Source of the DNA: Archangium violaceum
GTDB taxonomy: Bacteria > Myxococcota > Myxococcia > Myxococcales > Myxococcaceae
Reading direction: 5' to 3'
NCBI RefSeq assembly: GCF_016859125.1
Contig: NZ_CP069338.1
Span: 6,573,501 to 6,637,500, forward strand
DNA: 64,000 nucleotides
Positions 43,709-52,257 of the stretch are shown in pieces. A model generated the notes under the pieces. It saw nothing but the letters and a program-made list of their open reading frames with translations. It had not been told where the DNA came from and searched no databases. Numbering within the stretch: the stretch's first letter is position 1; every line of letters begins with the position of its first letter. Made by a program: the position numbers and the translations under genes.

Positions 43709-44758
43709 ATGGGATTCTTCGGTGGAATCAAGGACGAGGCGAAGCGCAACTTCATCGCGCGCGCCGATGAGGCGAAGGGCGAGATTGTCTACAAGTATCC
43801 GGAGAAGAACATCCGGATGCTCACCCAGCTCACCGTCGATGCCGACGAGATCGCTCTCTTCGTGAAGGACGGGAAGGTGGAGGGCAAGCTGGGGCCGGGG
43901 CGGCACCAGTTGGACACCAGCAACATCCCGTTCCTGTCGCGCCTGGTGGAGGGCTTCACCGGCGGCAACCTGTTCATCTCCGAGGTGTTCTTCGTCTCCA
44001 CGCGCGAGTTCACGGGCGTGAAGTTCGGCGGCCCCATCGGTGACGTGCGCGACCCGGAGACGGGGCTGGGCATTGGGACGATGGTGTACGGCGACTTCTC
44101 CATCCGGGTGACGGAGGCGGAGAAGCTGGTGGTGGGCCTGGTGGGCATGGGCCGCACGAGCAACGCGGACTTCCTGGGCTGGTTCAAGGGCCAGGTGCTC
44201 AAGGTGACGCGGGATCGCATCGCCGAGCTGCTGGTGAAGAAGCGCTGGCCGCTGCTGGACGTGACGAGCGGCGCGTACACGGAGGAGATCGAGACCGAGG
44301 TCATCGCGGGTCTCAAGCCCCACGTGGACACCTACGGCCTCACCGTGGTGCGGATGGGCAACTTCCACGTCAGCATCAAGGAAGAGGACGAGGCGACGCT
44401 GAAGAAGCTGTCGAAGGACGTGGCGTACTCGCGTCTGGCGGGTGGTTTCCAGCAGTACGCGCAGGGTCAGGCGATGCTGGGCGCGTCCGAGGGCATGGCC
44501 AAGGGCGGTGGCGGCTCGGATGGCGCGCTGCAGGGAATGGGGATGGGCATGGGCTTCGGAATGGCCCAGATGTTCGCCAACCAGCAGAACCAGCAGCAGC
44601 ACCACCCGCAGCAGCAGCCTCCTCCGCAGGCGGCGGCCCCGGCTGACACGCGCAGCCCGGCGCAGCGGCTGAAGGAGCTCAAGGAGCTGAAGGACGCGGG
44701 CGTGCTGTCGGACGACGAGTACAACACCAAGCGCGCCGAGCTGATGAAGCTCCTGTAG
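43709..44758 (+). CDS. SPFH domain protein with SHOCT C-terminus
   Basis: The 349-residue product has an SPFH/band-7-type domain (EIVYKYPEKNIRMLTQLTV to VAYSRLAGGFQQYAQG) similar to virion-core-like YdjI proteins. A Gly/Met/Gln-rich linker follows (GMGMGMGFGMAQMF, QQNQQQHHPQQQPPP) and then a C-terminal SHOCT motif (LKELKDAGVLSDDEYNTKR). It has no membrane segment, so it should be a soluble or peripherally membrane-bound scaffold. ATG 43709 is chosen at the start of the conserved region. A REP-like repeat follows the stop. Confidence 0.87.
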   Translation: MGFFGGIKDEAKRNFIARADEAKGEIVYKYPEKNIRMLTQLTVDADEIALFVKDGKVEGKLGPGRHQLDTSNIPFLSRLVEGFTGGNLFISEVFFVSTREFTGVKFGGPIGDVRDPETGLGIGTMVYGDFSIRVTEAEKLVVGLVGMGRTSNADFLGWFKGQVLKVTRDRIAELLVKKRWPLLDVTSGAYTEEIETEVIAGLKPHVDTYGLTVVRMGNFHVSIKEEDEATLKKLSKDVAYSRLAGGFQQYAQGQAMLGASEGMAKGGGGSDGALQGMGMGMGFGMAQMFANQQNQQQHHPQQQPPPQAAAPADTRSPAQRLKELKELKDAGVLSDDEYNTKRAELMKLL

Positions 44759-44764
44759 CCCCAT

Positions 44765-44803
44765 CCCCTCTCCCTCTGGGAGAGGGACGGGGTGAGGGTA
44801 GAG
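44765..44803. repeat. REP-like palindromic element
   Basis: CCCTCTCCC-TCT-GGGAGAGGG (44766-44786), followed by ACGGGGTGAGGG, matches the widespread extragenic REP type with CCCTCTCCC arms and a GGGTGAGGG tail. It lies between convergent genes and may also act as a transcription end. Confidence 0.65.
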
Positions 44804-44884
44804 GAGTCCACGAGTTGTATCCCGAGGCCTCCGTCCGTGTTCAGGGCGGGGGCCTTCGTGTTTCAGGCGCCCCACCGAGTGGAG

Positions 44885-46846
44885 TCAGTGGGTCTTCTTG
44901 CTGCTCCGGGTCTTCCGTCCGTGCTCCGGACGGGCGCTCTCTTTCTTCCTGGAGGTCGTGGCCCTCGAGGAGCGGGCGTGCCGGGTCTGGGTCTTGCTGA
45001 GCTTCGAGACCTGGGTCCTGGAGGCCGAGGGCGGAGCCGTCGGAGCCGGAGTAGGAGCCGGAGTAGGAGCCGGAGCCGGAGTGGCGGGAGTGGGCTCGGG
45101 AGCAGGAGTCACGGGCGCCTCCGCCGGAGCGGGCTCCTGCGCCGGGGCCTCGGGGGCCACCGGGGTGTTCTCCGGAGAGGCCGGGGCGGTGGGCTTCGAG
45201 GTCCCGCTCTCCTCGCGGACATCCAGCTTGATGGGCACGCCCAGGGTGGCGCCGAGCCGCAGCAGCAGCACGTCCGGGGCAATGCCCTTCTCGCCCATGG
45301 CCTCGGCCACCTCACGGGCGGAGAGCGCGTTGCCGTGGGCCCACAGCTCCTTGAGGAACTTGCCGGCGTCCGGCTCGTGCCACCAGGACGGGCCGAAGCG
45401 CGCCTTGAGCTGGCCCTGGAGCTGGCCCGCGAGGAACCACGCGCGGAAGTTGTCCGCGGACTGGAAGAAGTCCTCCTGGTCCACCAGGTAGCGCGCGACG
45501 TCGTTGTCCGTCGCGGGCATCTCGTCCACGCGCTCGAGGATGCTCCTGTACAGCTCGCGGGGATCCACGTCCTCCTCCTGCTGCCGGTGCAGCGCGAGCT
45601 GGTACAGCAACTTGCCCGCGGCGCGGCGGATGAGGAACAGCTTGTGGGCGCTCGTCGCCGCCAGGTACGTGGCGCGGTCCTTGCCCGTCAGCCCCGCGTG
45701 CTCCTCCAGCCACACCGGGTCCTCCGACAGGTCCTCGAAGAGGGCCGCGTACGCCTCGGTGACGGTGGGGTTGCCCAGCTTGGCCAGCTCGAAGCGGGGC
45801 TCCTTCGTGAAGGCATAGTGCAGCGCGTGGCCGAACTCGTGCAGCAGCCGCGCCTGCTCCAGTGCGCCCTCGACGGGCCGTACCGACAGCCGCACGTCCT
45901 CGGGCACTTCGACTCCCAGCGTCAGCGGGCGCGGGTTCTTGCGCTTCACGTCGTCGCGCGCGTCGATGCGCACGTTCTTCATCTCGCCCAGGTCGATGCC
46001 CATCCCCGCCAGGGTGCCGTGCGCGCGCAGCAGCAGCTCGCCCTTGGGGAAGAAGCCGTCCACCTCGCGCGGGCGGAACAGCCGCGGCAGGTCCGCCCGG
46101 GTGAGGCTCGTGAAGGGCATCCCCAGCTCGCGCTGGGCGAGCCGCTCCATCACTTCCTTGTAGGGCGCCTCGGTGGCCTGGAGCACCTCCTCGGCCAGCA
46201 GGCCCAGCCGGCCCAGGTCCGCCTGCCGCAGCTCGCCGCCGAAGGCCTCGTACGAGGTGTAGCCCAGCTCGCGCAGCAGCTGCTCCGTCCGCTCCTCGCG
46301 GCGGTGGATGAGCGGGTTGAGCCGCTCCAGCGCGGGCGTGGCCGCGACGTAGAGGGCCTTGCGCCTCGGTGCGCTGCGCTCGTTGGCGAGCAGCCGCTCC
46401 AGGTCTCGCCAACGCACCTCGCGGCCGTCCACCTGGAAGGTCAGGGACGCCTCCAGGTTGGCGATGGCGTCGTTCACCTCGGCCAGCTGCTGCGACAGGT
46501 ACTCGCCCGCGAAGTGCGACTGGAGCGCGGTGAGGGCACGCAGCTCGCGCGCGTCCGTGGTGCGCTGGCGCAGTTGATCGATCTTCCGGATGTTGTCGAG
46601 GCTGAACAGCGCCTCCTTGCCGACGTACGTGGAGGCCACGTCCGCCCGGGCTCCCTCGGCCCAGAAGCGCCACACCAGCAGTTCCTGCGACTTGAGGAGG
46701 TCCTCGGCCTCGGCGGCGAGCCGGGCCACTTCGGCGGCCAGCTTCTGCTCCTCGGTGAGCGGAGGAGCGGCGGACTTTGTCGTGGCGCACCCGCCGAGGG
46801 AGCTGAGACCGAGGAGAAGGACGAGTGCGGGAAGCCTTGGGCGCAT
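44885..46846 (-). CDS. Zinc metallopeptidase lipoprotein (M3/M2-like) with disordered tail
   Basis: The 653-residue product has a lipoprotein signal peptide (LLLGLSSLGGC). A long helical peptidase domain follows, with LLHEFGHALHYAF and the downstream Glu in TVTEAYAALFEDL, the zinc ligand set of gluzincins. It resembles the M3/M2 oligopeptidases. The last 100 residues are unusual: a Pro/Ala/Thr-rich stretch (APEPTPATPAPAPTPAPTP) coded by a hexamer repeat, then a basic Arg/Lys/Ser tail. ATG 46846 opens the signal peptide. It diverges from epmA with a 30-bp gap. Confidence 0.88.
   Translation of the reverse strand: MRPRLPALVLLLGLSSLGGCATTKSAAPPLTEEQKLAAEVARLAAEAEDLLKSQELLVWRFWAEGARADVASTYVGKEALFSLDNIRKIDQLRQRTTDARELRALTALQSHFAGEYLSQQLAEVNDAIANLEASLTFQVDGREVRWRDLERLLANERSAPRRKALYVAATPALERLNPLIHRREERTEQLLRELGYTSYEAFGGELRQADLGRLGLLAEEVLQATEAPYKEVMERLAQRELGMPFTSLTRADLPRLFRPREVDGFFPKGELLLRAHGTLAGMGIDLGEMKNVRIDARDDVKRKNPRPLTLGVEVPEDVRLSVRPVEGALEQARLLHEFGHALHYAFTKEPRFELAKLGNPTVTEAYAALFEDLSEDPVWLEEHAGLTGKDRATYLAATSAHKLFLIRRAAGKLLYQLALHRQQEEDVDPRELYRSILERVDEMPATDNDVARYLVDQEDFFQSADNFRAWFLAGQLQGQLKARFGPSWWHEPDAGKFLKELWAHGNALSAREVAEAMGEKGIAPDVLLLRLGATLGVPIKLDVREESGTSKPTAPASPENTPVAPEAPAQEPAPAEAPVTPAPEPTPATPAPAPTPAPTPAPTAPPSASRTQVSKLSKTQTRHARSSRATTSRKKESARPEHGRKTRSSKKTH
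45042..45083. repeat. In-frame hexamer tandem repeat (seven GGAGCC/GGAGTA units)
   Basis: Seven consecutive hexamers, alternating mainly GGAGCC and GGAGTA, code for Ala-Pro and Thr-Pro pairs on the minus strand in the metallopeptidase tail. Unit number could change by slippage without shifting the frame. Confidence 0.85.
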
Positions 46847-46876
46847 GGGATGCGCAATGTAACTTCCGCGCCGCTC

Positions 46877-47863
46877 ATGCCCAATCAACTCCAGTGGCGC
46901 TCGGCCGCCGCCCGGCAGGCACTCTACGGAGCCCTCCGCCGTTTCTTCACCCAGCTCGGCTACCTCGAGGTGGACACACCGCTGCTCGTCCCCACGCCGG
47001 GGATGGAGCCCCACATCACCGCCTTCGAGTCGCCCTTCGTGCCCGAGACGGACGTGGGCCAGCGCCGCACCCTCTATCTGCACACCAGCCCCGAGTACGC
47101 CATGAAGCGGCTGCTCGCCGATGGCGCGGGTCCCATCTTCCAGATTTGCAAGGTATTCAGGAACGGGGAGGTCTCGAGGACCCACAACCCCGAGTTCACG
47201 ATGCTGGAGTTCTACCGGCCCCGGGCGGACTACCACGCCATCATGGCGGACCTGGAGGGGGCGCTGGCGGAGGCGGACCGGACGGTGGGCGGCGATGGCT
47301 TCTTCACCCGCACCCCCTATGAGCGGCTGTCCGTGAGGGACGCGGTGCTCCGGACGACGGGCATCGACTTGAGGGCCTGTGCGGATGGCCCCTCCCTGAA
47401 GCGGGCGGCGGAGGCGGCTGGGGTGCGCACCGGGGACGCCACCAGCTTCGACGATGTGTTCTTCCACCTGTTCCTGCAGAAGGTGGAGGGGACGTTGGGT
47501 TGGGAGCGGCCCACCTACCTGACGGAGTACCCCGCCTCCATGGCCTCGCTGGCGCGGCTCAAGCCGGGGGAGCCCTCGGTGGCGGAGCGCACGGAGCTGT
47601 ACGCGAAGGGGCTGGAGCTGGCCAACGGCTTCTCCGAACTGACGGACGCGGTGGAGCAGCGGGCTCGGTTGCTGGAAGAACAGGAATTCCGGCGTGTGAC
47701 GGGCAGATCCGTCTACCCACTGGACGAGCGGTTCCTTGACGCGGTAGGCCGCATGCCGCCTTCGGCGGGGATCGCCGTGGGGCTGGACCGTATCTTGATG
47801 TTGTTGCTGGGTGTGGAGGCCATTTCGGATGTCCTCCTCTTTCCGGCGCACGAATTCGTCTGA
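46877..47863 (+). CDS. epmA: EF-P lysine aminoacylase EpmA (GenX)
   Basis: EpmA is a truncated class II lysyl-tRNA synthetase paralogue that puts beta-lysine onto elongation factor P. The 328-residue product starts with the catalytic core (no OB-fold anticodon domain): LGYLEVDTPLLVPTPGMEPH (motif 1), FRNGEVSRTHNPEFTMLEFY (motif 2) and GIAVGLDRILMLLLG (motif 3). No efp or epmB gene is in the window. ATG 46877 is preferred; ATG 46850 is in frame but adds little. Confidence 0.92.
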   Translation: MPNQLQWRSAAARQALYGALRRFFTQLGYLEVDTPLLVPTPGMEPHITAFESPFVPETDVGQRRTLYLHTSPEYAMKRLLADGAGPIFQICKVFRNGEVSRTHNPEFTMLEFYRPRADYHAIMADLEGALAEADRTVGGDGFFTRTPYERLSVRDAVLRTTGIDLRACADGPSLKRAAEAAGVRTGDATSFDDVFFHLFLQKVEGTLGWERPTYLTEYPASMASLARLKPGEPSVAERTELYAKGLELANGFSELTDAVEQRARLLEEQEFRRVTGRSVYPLDERFLDAVGRMPPSAGIAVGLDRILMLLLGVEAISDVLLFPAHEFV

Positions 47864-47907
47864 AGTGAAGGACCCCGGGCGCGCATGGCACTCGGGATGG
47901 AAGTGAC

Positions 47908-48573
47908 ATGGCCACCAAGAAGCAGCAGACCCACAGTTTCCAGGCACACCCCTGGCACGGCATTGCCCCCGGCGACGAGACCCCCGAGGTCGTCACCACG
48001 TACATCGAGATCGTCCCCACCGACACGGTGAAGTACGAGCTGGACAAGGAGTCGGGCCTCCTCCGTATCGACCGCCCGCAGCGGTTCTCCAGCCAGTGCC
48101 CCACGCTCTACGGGTTCATCCCCCAGACGTTCTGTGACGAGCTGGTGGCGAAGCGCTGCGCCGAGCGCACCGGCAACAGGGACATCAAGGGTGATGGGGA
48201 TCCGCTCGACATCTGCGTGCTGACGGAGAAGGTGATTCCGGCCGGCGGGCTGCTGGTTCGCGCGGTGCCGGTGGGTGGCTTCCGCATGGTCGATGGCGAC
48301 GAGGCCGACGACAAGATCATCGCCGTGCTGGAGTCGGACCTCGTCTTCGGGGCCCTGCAGCACGTCGCGCAGCTGCCGACCACGCTGGTGGAGCGCCTCA
48401 AGCACTACTTCCTCACCTACAAGCAGATTCCCAGTGAGGCCAAGCGCGCGGTGGAGATCGTCGAGATGTACGATCGCTCCGAGGCGCACGAGGTCATCAA
48501 GCGCAGCATGAAGGACTACCAGCGCGTGTACGGCCAGGCTCCGGCGCGCAAGTCCCGTGGCCGCAAGGGCTAG
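47908..48573 (+). CDS. ppa: Inorganic pyrophosphatase
   Basis: Soluble family I pyrophosphatase that hydrolyses PPi to phosphate. The 221-residue product has the catalytic acidic cluster GDGDPLDICVL and DGDEADDKIIAVL, and LYGFIPQTF. It is somewhat longer than the 175-180 of typical bacterial enzymes, mostly by a longer N-terminus and a basic C-terminal tail (APARKSRGRKG). ATG 47908 follows a GGAAGTG ribosome site. It is convergent with and overlaps the TonB-like gene by four bases. Confidence 0.93.
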   Translation: MATKKQQTHSFQAHPWHGIAPGDETPEVVTTYIEIVPTDTVKYELDKESGLLRIDRPQRFSSQCPTLYGFIPQTFCDELVAKRCAERTGNRDIKGDGDPLDICVLTEKVIPAGGLLVRAVPVGGFRMVDGDEADDKIIAVLESDLVFGALQHVAQLPTTLVERLKHYFLTYKQIPSEAKRAVEIVEMYDRSEAHEVIKRSMKDYQRVYGQAPARKSRGRKG

Positions 48574-49709
48574 CGCACCTCGAGCAGTCGCACGCGCTTG
48601 TAGAGCCGGCGGTCGAGCGGCATCCGCATGTCCGTGAGCTTCATCTCCGCGTCGAATTCGACGCTGAGTGTGGGGACGGGCGGACTGATGGAGACGATGA
48701 GCTCGATCTGCCACAGGCTCACGAGCCGCGTGCGGCCCTGGAGGGCCTCGGGTGGAGGAATGGGGAGTCGCTCGGCGGCGGCGCGGATGTCGGCGATCGC
48801 CTCACGGTCCACCTGGGCGTCGTTGCTGGGGGTGACGAGCTCCACGCTGAGCAATCGGCCCTCGGTGTCCTGCACCACACGCACGGTGGCGCGGCGGGTG
48901 GCCCGGAATTGCTCCTTCATCTGCCGGCGCAGGGAGCGGCGGGCCTCGAGCGTGGGATCTCCCCCGGGCGGTAGCCGGTCGTTGGCCTCCGGGGTGTCCG
49001 TGTCGAGCGGAGAGCCCGTGTTGGCGTAGGCCGAGGCGCGATCCGACCAGACGCGCATCCACTCCTTCGAATTGCCGCGGGTCTGTTGGAGGAAGCCCTG
49101 GAGGCCCTTGGCGGAGACGGCGCGCTCGGCGTCCCAGTGCTTCAGCAGGGATTTGCCCAGGTCGGAGAAGTAGGGGTGCACCAGGCCGCGATCCACCTTC
49201 CCGCGGCGCACGCCCTCCATGACCAGGTCGGCCACCTTCTCCTCCGGCGTGGAGGGGACGGGCACGCCCGCGTCCGGCACGTCGACGCCCTTGTCGGGGC
49301 TCCATGACAGCGAGGGGGAGGGGAGGAGCCGCGAGGGGCCCGGGCGGAGACCCTCGGCACGGGGGGCGTCCGCGAGGGGCATGTCACCCGCGGTGGAGGC
49401 GGGGACCTCGGTGGGGGTGGGCGGCGAGACCGGCGGGGGCTTCGTCTCGGCGCGCGCGGGGGGCGGCGGGGCGCGGGGTGGCTTCGCCGGAGGGGCTCTC
49501 GGAGGCGCGGGCTTCGGAGGCTCGGGCCTCGGAGGCTCGGGCGGGGGCGCCACGTCCACCTCGACGAACTGGAGTGTCGCCTGGGCGGGGACCGGAGCCG
49601 TCCGCGGCCCCTCGAGGGGGGAATGCCGCGCCTCCATCCACAGCCAGACCCCGGCGTGCAGCCCGAGGCTGAGGACGAGGGGGAGCAGCAGTCGGCGGGA
49701 GTCCGGCAT
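48570..49709 (-). CDS. TonB-like periplasmic-spanning protein
   Basis: The 379-residue product has one N-terminal membrane helix (LLLPLVLSLGLHAGVWLWM). A long Pro-rich linker follows (PPEPPRPEPPKPAPPRAPP) and then a TonB C-terminal-like domain with RATVRVVQDTEGRLLSVELV and VDREAIADIRAAAERLPIP. These features fit an energy transducer that spans the periplasm. ATG 49709 is preferred over the GTG three bases upstream. No exbB/exbD genes are adjacent. It might be an alternative periplasmic coupling protein. Confidence 0.8.
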   Translation of the reverse strand: MPDSRRLLLPLVLSLGLHAGVWLWMEARHSPLEGPRTAPVPAQATLQFVEVDVAPPPEPPRPEPPKPAPPRAPPAKPPRAPPPPARAETKPPPVSPPTPTEVPASTAGDMPLADAPRAEGLRPGPSRLLPSPSLSWSPDKGVDVPDAGVPVPSTPEEKVADLVMEGVRRGKVDRGLVHPYFSDLGKSLLKHWDAERAVSAKGLQGFLQQTRGNSKEWMRVWSDRASAYANTGSPLDTDTPEANDRLPPGGDPTLEARRSLRRQMKEQFRATRRATVRVVQDTEGRLLSVELVTPSNDAQVDREAIADIRAAAERLPIPPPEALQGRTRLVSLWQIELIVSISPPVPTLSVEFDAEMKLTDMRMPLDRRLYKRVRLLEVR

Positions 49710-49757
49710 CACGGCGCCGATTCAAGCACCCTTCGCCTCCTTCCCGACCCCCACGTC

Positions 49758-49782
49758 AGAAAGAGTATTGCCGACTCTTTCT
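49758..49782. promoter_or_regulatory. Perfect inverted repeat, likely NrtR operator
   Basis: AGAAAGAGT (49758-49766) and ACTCTTTCT (49774-49782) are exact reverse complements with a 7-base spacer. They lie 34 bases before the start of pncB in an otherwise GC-rich stretch. The downstream operon encodes an NrtR-type repressor, so this is the natural operator candidate. The match to published NrtR motifs could not be checked. Confidence 0.65.
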
Positions 49783-49815
49783 CCGCTCGTTAGATTCCCC
49801 GGCGGGAGGCACACC

Positions 49816-51267
49816 ATGGGGAGTCCGCTGCTCGCGACGGACGGCTACAAGTTCAGCATGGCGGAGGCTGGCTGGCCGCTGCGCCGGGAGACGTTCTACT
49901 ACTCACATCGCAAGGGAGGGCAGCAGGTCGTGCCGTTGGATCTCGAGTCCTACGTGCGGGGCCTGCTCCCGGAGCCTGTCGAGAGCGACTACTCCTACCT
50001 GGCCCGCAACAGCTACGAGATGGGCGCGGGCTTCAAGGCGGCCATCCAGCAGAAGCAGAAGCTGGTCATCCGGGCGCTGCCCAAGGGCACGCGCTTCTAC
50101 GCGCGGGAGCCGGTGTTCTCGGTGACGGGACCCTCGGCGATGGTGTCGTGGCTGGAGCCGCTGCTGCTGCAGCTCAACTTCCGCATCCAGATCGCCACGC
50201 AGGCGCTGGCGGACCGAGAGGCCCTGGCGAAGGCGCTCGCGGTGCTGTCGTGCGAGGAGGAGAAGCGCATCGCCCTGGAGACGCTGGACGCGGTGGGGGT
50301 GAAGCCGGTGCCCATCACCGTGGACGCCGAGGGCTACCACGCGCGGGTGCTGGCGGTGGTGCGCGAGCTGGTGGAGGCGGTGAAGGACCCGAGCCGCATC
50401 TTCGAGGTGGGTCTGCGCGCGGCCACGTGCCTGGAGCAGCATGAGATCGCCCTGAGGGCCTGCAAGGACGCCGGGGTGATGCGCACCAGCAACGTGCTGC
50501 TGGCGCGGAAGCTGGGGATGATTCCGGTGGGCACCATGGGTCACGAGCACGTGCAGCGCTACGGCTCGGACGAGGCGGCCTTCCGCGCCATCCGCGAGCG
50601 GCGGCCGGAGCGCTCCAGCTACCTGCTGGACACCTATGACACGCTGGCCTCGGGCCTGCCGTCGGCCTTCCGGCTCGTTCACGAGGACCCGGAGGCGGGG
50701 GACTCCATCCGCTTCGACTCGGGAGACAAGAAGAAGCAGTACACGCAGGCGGTGTCGCGGGCGAAGGAGGAGGGCATCAAGCCGGTGCTCATCCTGGAGG
50801 ACGGACTGGACGCGCAGGCCACGCGCGAGTTCGAGGAGCTGCGCCAGCAGTTCGGCTGGGAGCCCTCGAAGCAGTTCTACGGTTACGGCGGCTTCATCGT
50901 GGCGCGCACCATGGCGTGCCCCTACACGCGGGACCGGGTGGCGGCGGTGTACAAGCTGGCGCGCACGGGTCACCAGCCGACGATGAAGTTCGGCAACGAG
51001 CTGGCCGAGGGCAAGCAGAGCATTCCGGGCGTGCCGGTGGTGTTCCGGCGCCGGAGCGGCTCGGGGCCCATCGGGCTCATCGGGCAGGAGGGCGAGCCGG
51101 TGCCCGAGGGCTACGAGCTGCTCTCCGGCACCACGCCCGAGGCCGCCGCCGCCATCCCCGCGCCCGGTACCGGGGAGCTCCGTGTCGCGTACACGCCGGC
51201 CACGCAGGCCCTGGTGGACGAGCTGCGCCACCGTCACTTCCCGAAGGGCCCCGCGCACCATTCTTGA
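49816..51267 (+). CDS. pncB: Nicotinate phosphoribosyltransferase
   Basis: The enzyme converts nicotinate and PRPP to nicotinate mononucleotide in the NAD salvage pathway. The 483-residue product starts MGSPLLATDGYKFSMAEAGW and has LLDTYDTLASGLPSAFRLV, IRFDSGDKKKQY, ILEDGLDAQATREFEEL and FGNELAEGKQSIPG, which mark the active site of this family. ATG 49816 is the first in-frame start after the operator. The nicotinamidase-like gene follows after 18 bases. Regulation by the NrtR product two genes further on is expected. Confidence 0.95.
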   Translation: MGSPLLATDGYKFSMAEAGWPLRRETFYYSHRKGGQQVVPLDLESYVRGLLPEPVESDYSYLARNSYEMGAGFKAAIQQKQKLVIRALPKGTRFYAREPVFSVTGPSAMVSWLEPLLLQLNFRIQIATQALADREALAKALAVLSCEEEKRIALETLDAVGVKPVPITVDAEGYHARVLAVVRELVEAVKDPSRIFEVGLRAATCLEQHEIALRACKDAGVMRTSNVLLARKLGMIPVGTMGHEHVQRYGSDEAAFRAIRERRPERSSYLLDTYDTLASGLPSAFRLVHEDPEAGDSIRFDSGDKKKQYTQAVSRAKEEGIKPVLILEDGLDAQATREFEELRQQFGWEPSKQFYGYGGFIVARTMACPYTRDRVAAVYKLARTGHQPTMKFGNELAEGKQSIPGVPVVFRRRSGSGPIGLIGQEGEPVPEGYELLSGTTPEAAAAIPAPGTGELRVAYTPATQALVDELRHRHFPKGPAHHS

Positions 51268-51285
51268 AATTCCCTGGAGGACGTC

Positions 51286-52257
51286 ATGCCGTTGCCCCTT
51301 CCCGAATTCCATGACGACGAGCGCGTGGGTTCGCTGTTCCTGGAGCGAGCCGCGCGGGTGACCGAGGAGGCCCGCCGCTACGCGGCGACGCACCGGATCC
51401 GGCCGGCGAGCGAGGACCGCGTGCGCATCGCCGCCTTCGGTATCGACGTGCAGGTGGCTTTCTGCCAGCCCGAGGCGAGCCTCTTCGTCCCGGGCGCGGT
51501 GGAGGACACGCGGCGCACGCTGCGCTGGCTGTACGCGCACCTGGATCGCATCACCGGGCTGGTGTTCTCGCTGGACACGCACCGCGTCTTCCAGATCTTC
51601 CACCCGGCGTGGTGGCAGGACGCGGAGGGCCGGCCGCCGGCGCCGATGACGGCCATCCTGGCCGCGGACATTCGGGCGGGGAAGTGGCGGGCCACGCGCC
51701 ACCCCGAGGAGAGCCTGGCCTACTGCGAGCGCCTGGAGGCCACGGGCAGGTACGTGCTGACGGTGTGGCCGTACCACGCGCTGCTCGGAGGGCTGAGCCA
51801 CGCGCTGCTCCCGTCGGTGATGGAGGCGAGCCTCTTCCACTCGGTGGCGCGGGACACGCAGACGCGCTTCGAGCAGAAGGGCGAGGAGCCGCTGACGGAG
51901 AACTACTCGGTGCTGGCGCCCGAGGTGACGGAGGTGTCGGGGCGCAAGGTGGGCGAGTTCAACCAGGAGCTCTTCGACCATCTGCTCACGTTCGACCGGG
52001 TGTACGTCTTCGGGCAGGCGAAGTCTCACTGCGTGTTGTCGACGCTGTTGGACCTGAAGCAGCACATCGAGGCGACGGACCGCTCGAAGATGGGGCGCAT
52101 CCACATCCTCGAGGACGCGATGAGCCCGGTGCCGGCGCCGCCGTTGGACCCATTGCCGCCGGGGTTGGACTTCCCGCGCGTCGCCAACGAGGCGATGCGG
52201 ACGTTCCGGGAGGCGGGGATGAAGGTGGTGCGGACCACCGACCCGCTGGACGTGTGA
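51286..52257 (+). CDS. Nicotinamidase-like cysteine hydrolase (isochorismatase family)
   Basis: The 323-residue product has an isochorismatase fold: FGIDVQVAFCQPEASLFVPG with the first catalytic Asp, SLDTHRVFQIFHPAWW for the zinc ligands, and the nucleophile Cys in YVFGQAKSHCVLSTLLDL. It is longer than PncA of E. coli (213 aa), and the Lys of the triad could not be placed with certainty. Its location between pncB and an NrtR regulator argues for nicotinamide deamidation to nicotinate. GGAGG precedes ATG 51286. The NrtR start overlaps its stop (GTGA). Confidence 0.86.
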   Translation: MPLPLPEFHDDERVGSLFLERAARVTEEARRYAATHRIRPASEDRVRIAAFGIDVQVAFCQPEASLFVPGAVEDTRRTLRWLYAHLDRITGLVFSLDTHRVFQIFHPAWWQDAEGRPPAPMTAILAADIRAGKWRATRHPEESLAYCERLEATGRYVLTVWPYHALLGGLSHALLPSVMEASLFHSVARDTQTRFEQKGEEPLTENYSVLAPEVTEVSGRKVGEFNQELFDHLLTFDRVYVFGQAKSHCVLSTLLDLKQHIEATDRSKMGRIHILEDAMSPVPAPPLDPLPPGLDFPRVANEAMRTFREAGMKVVRTTDPLDV

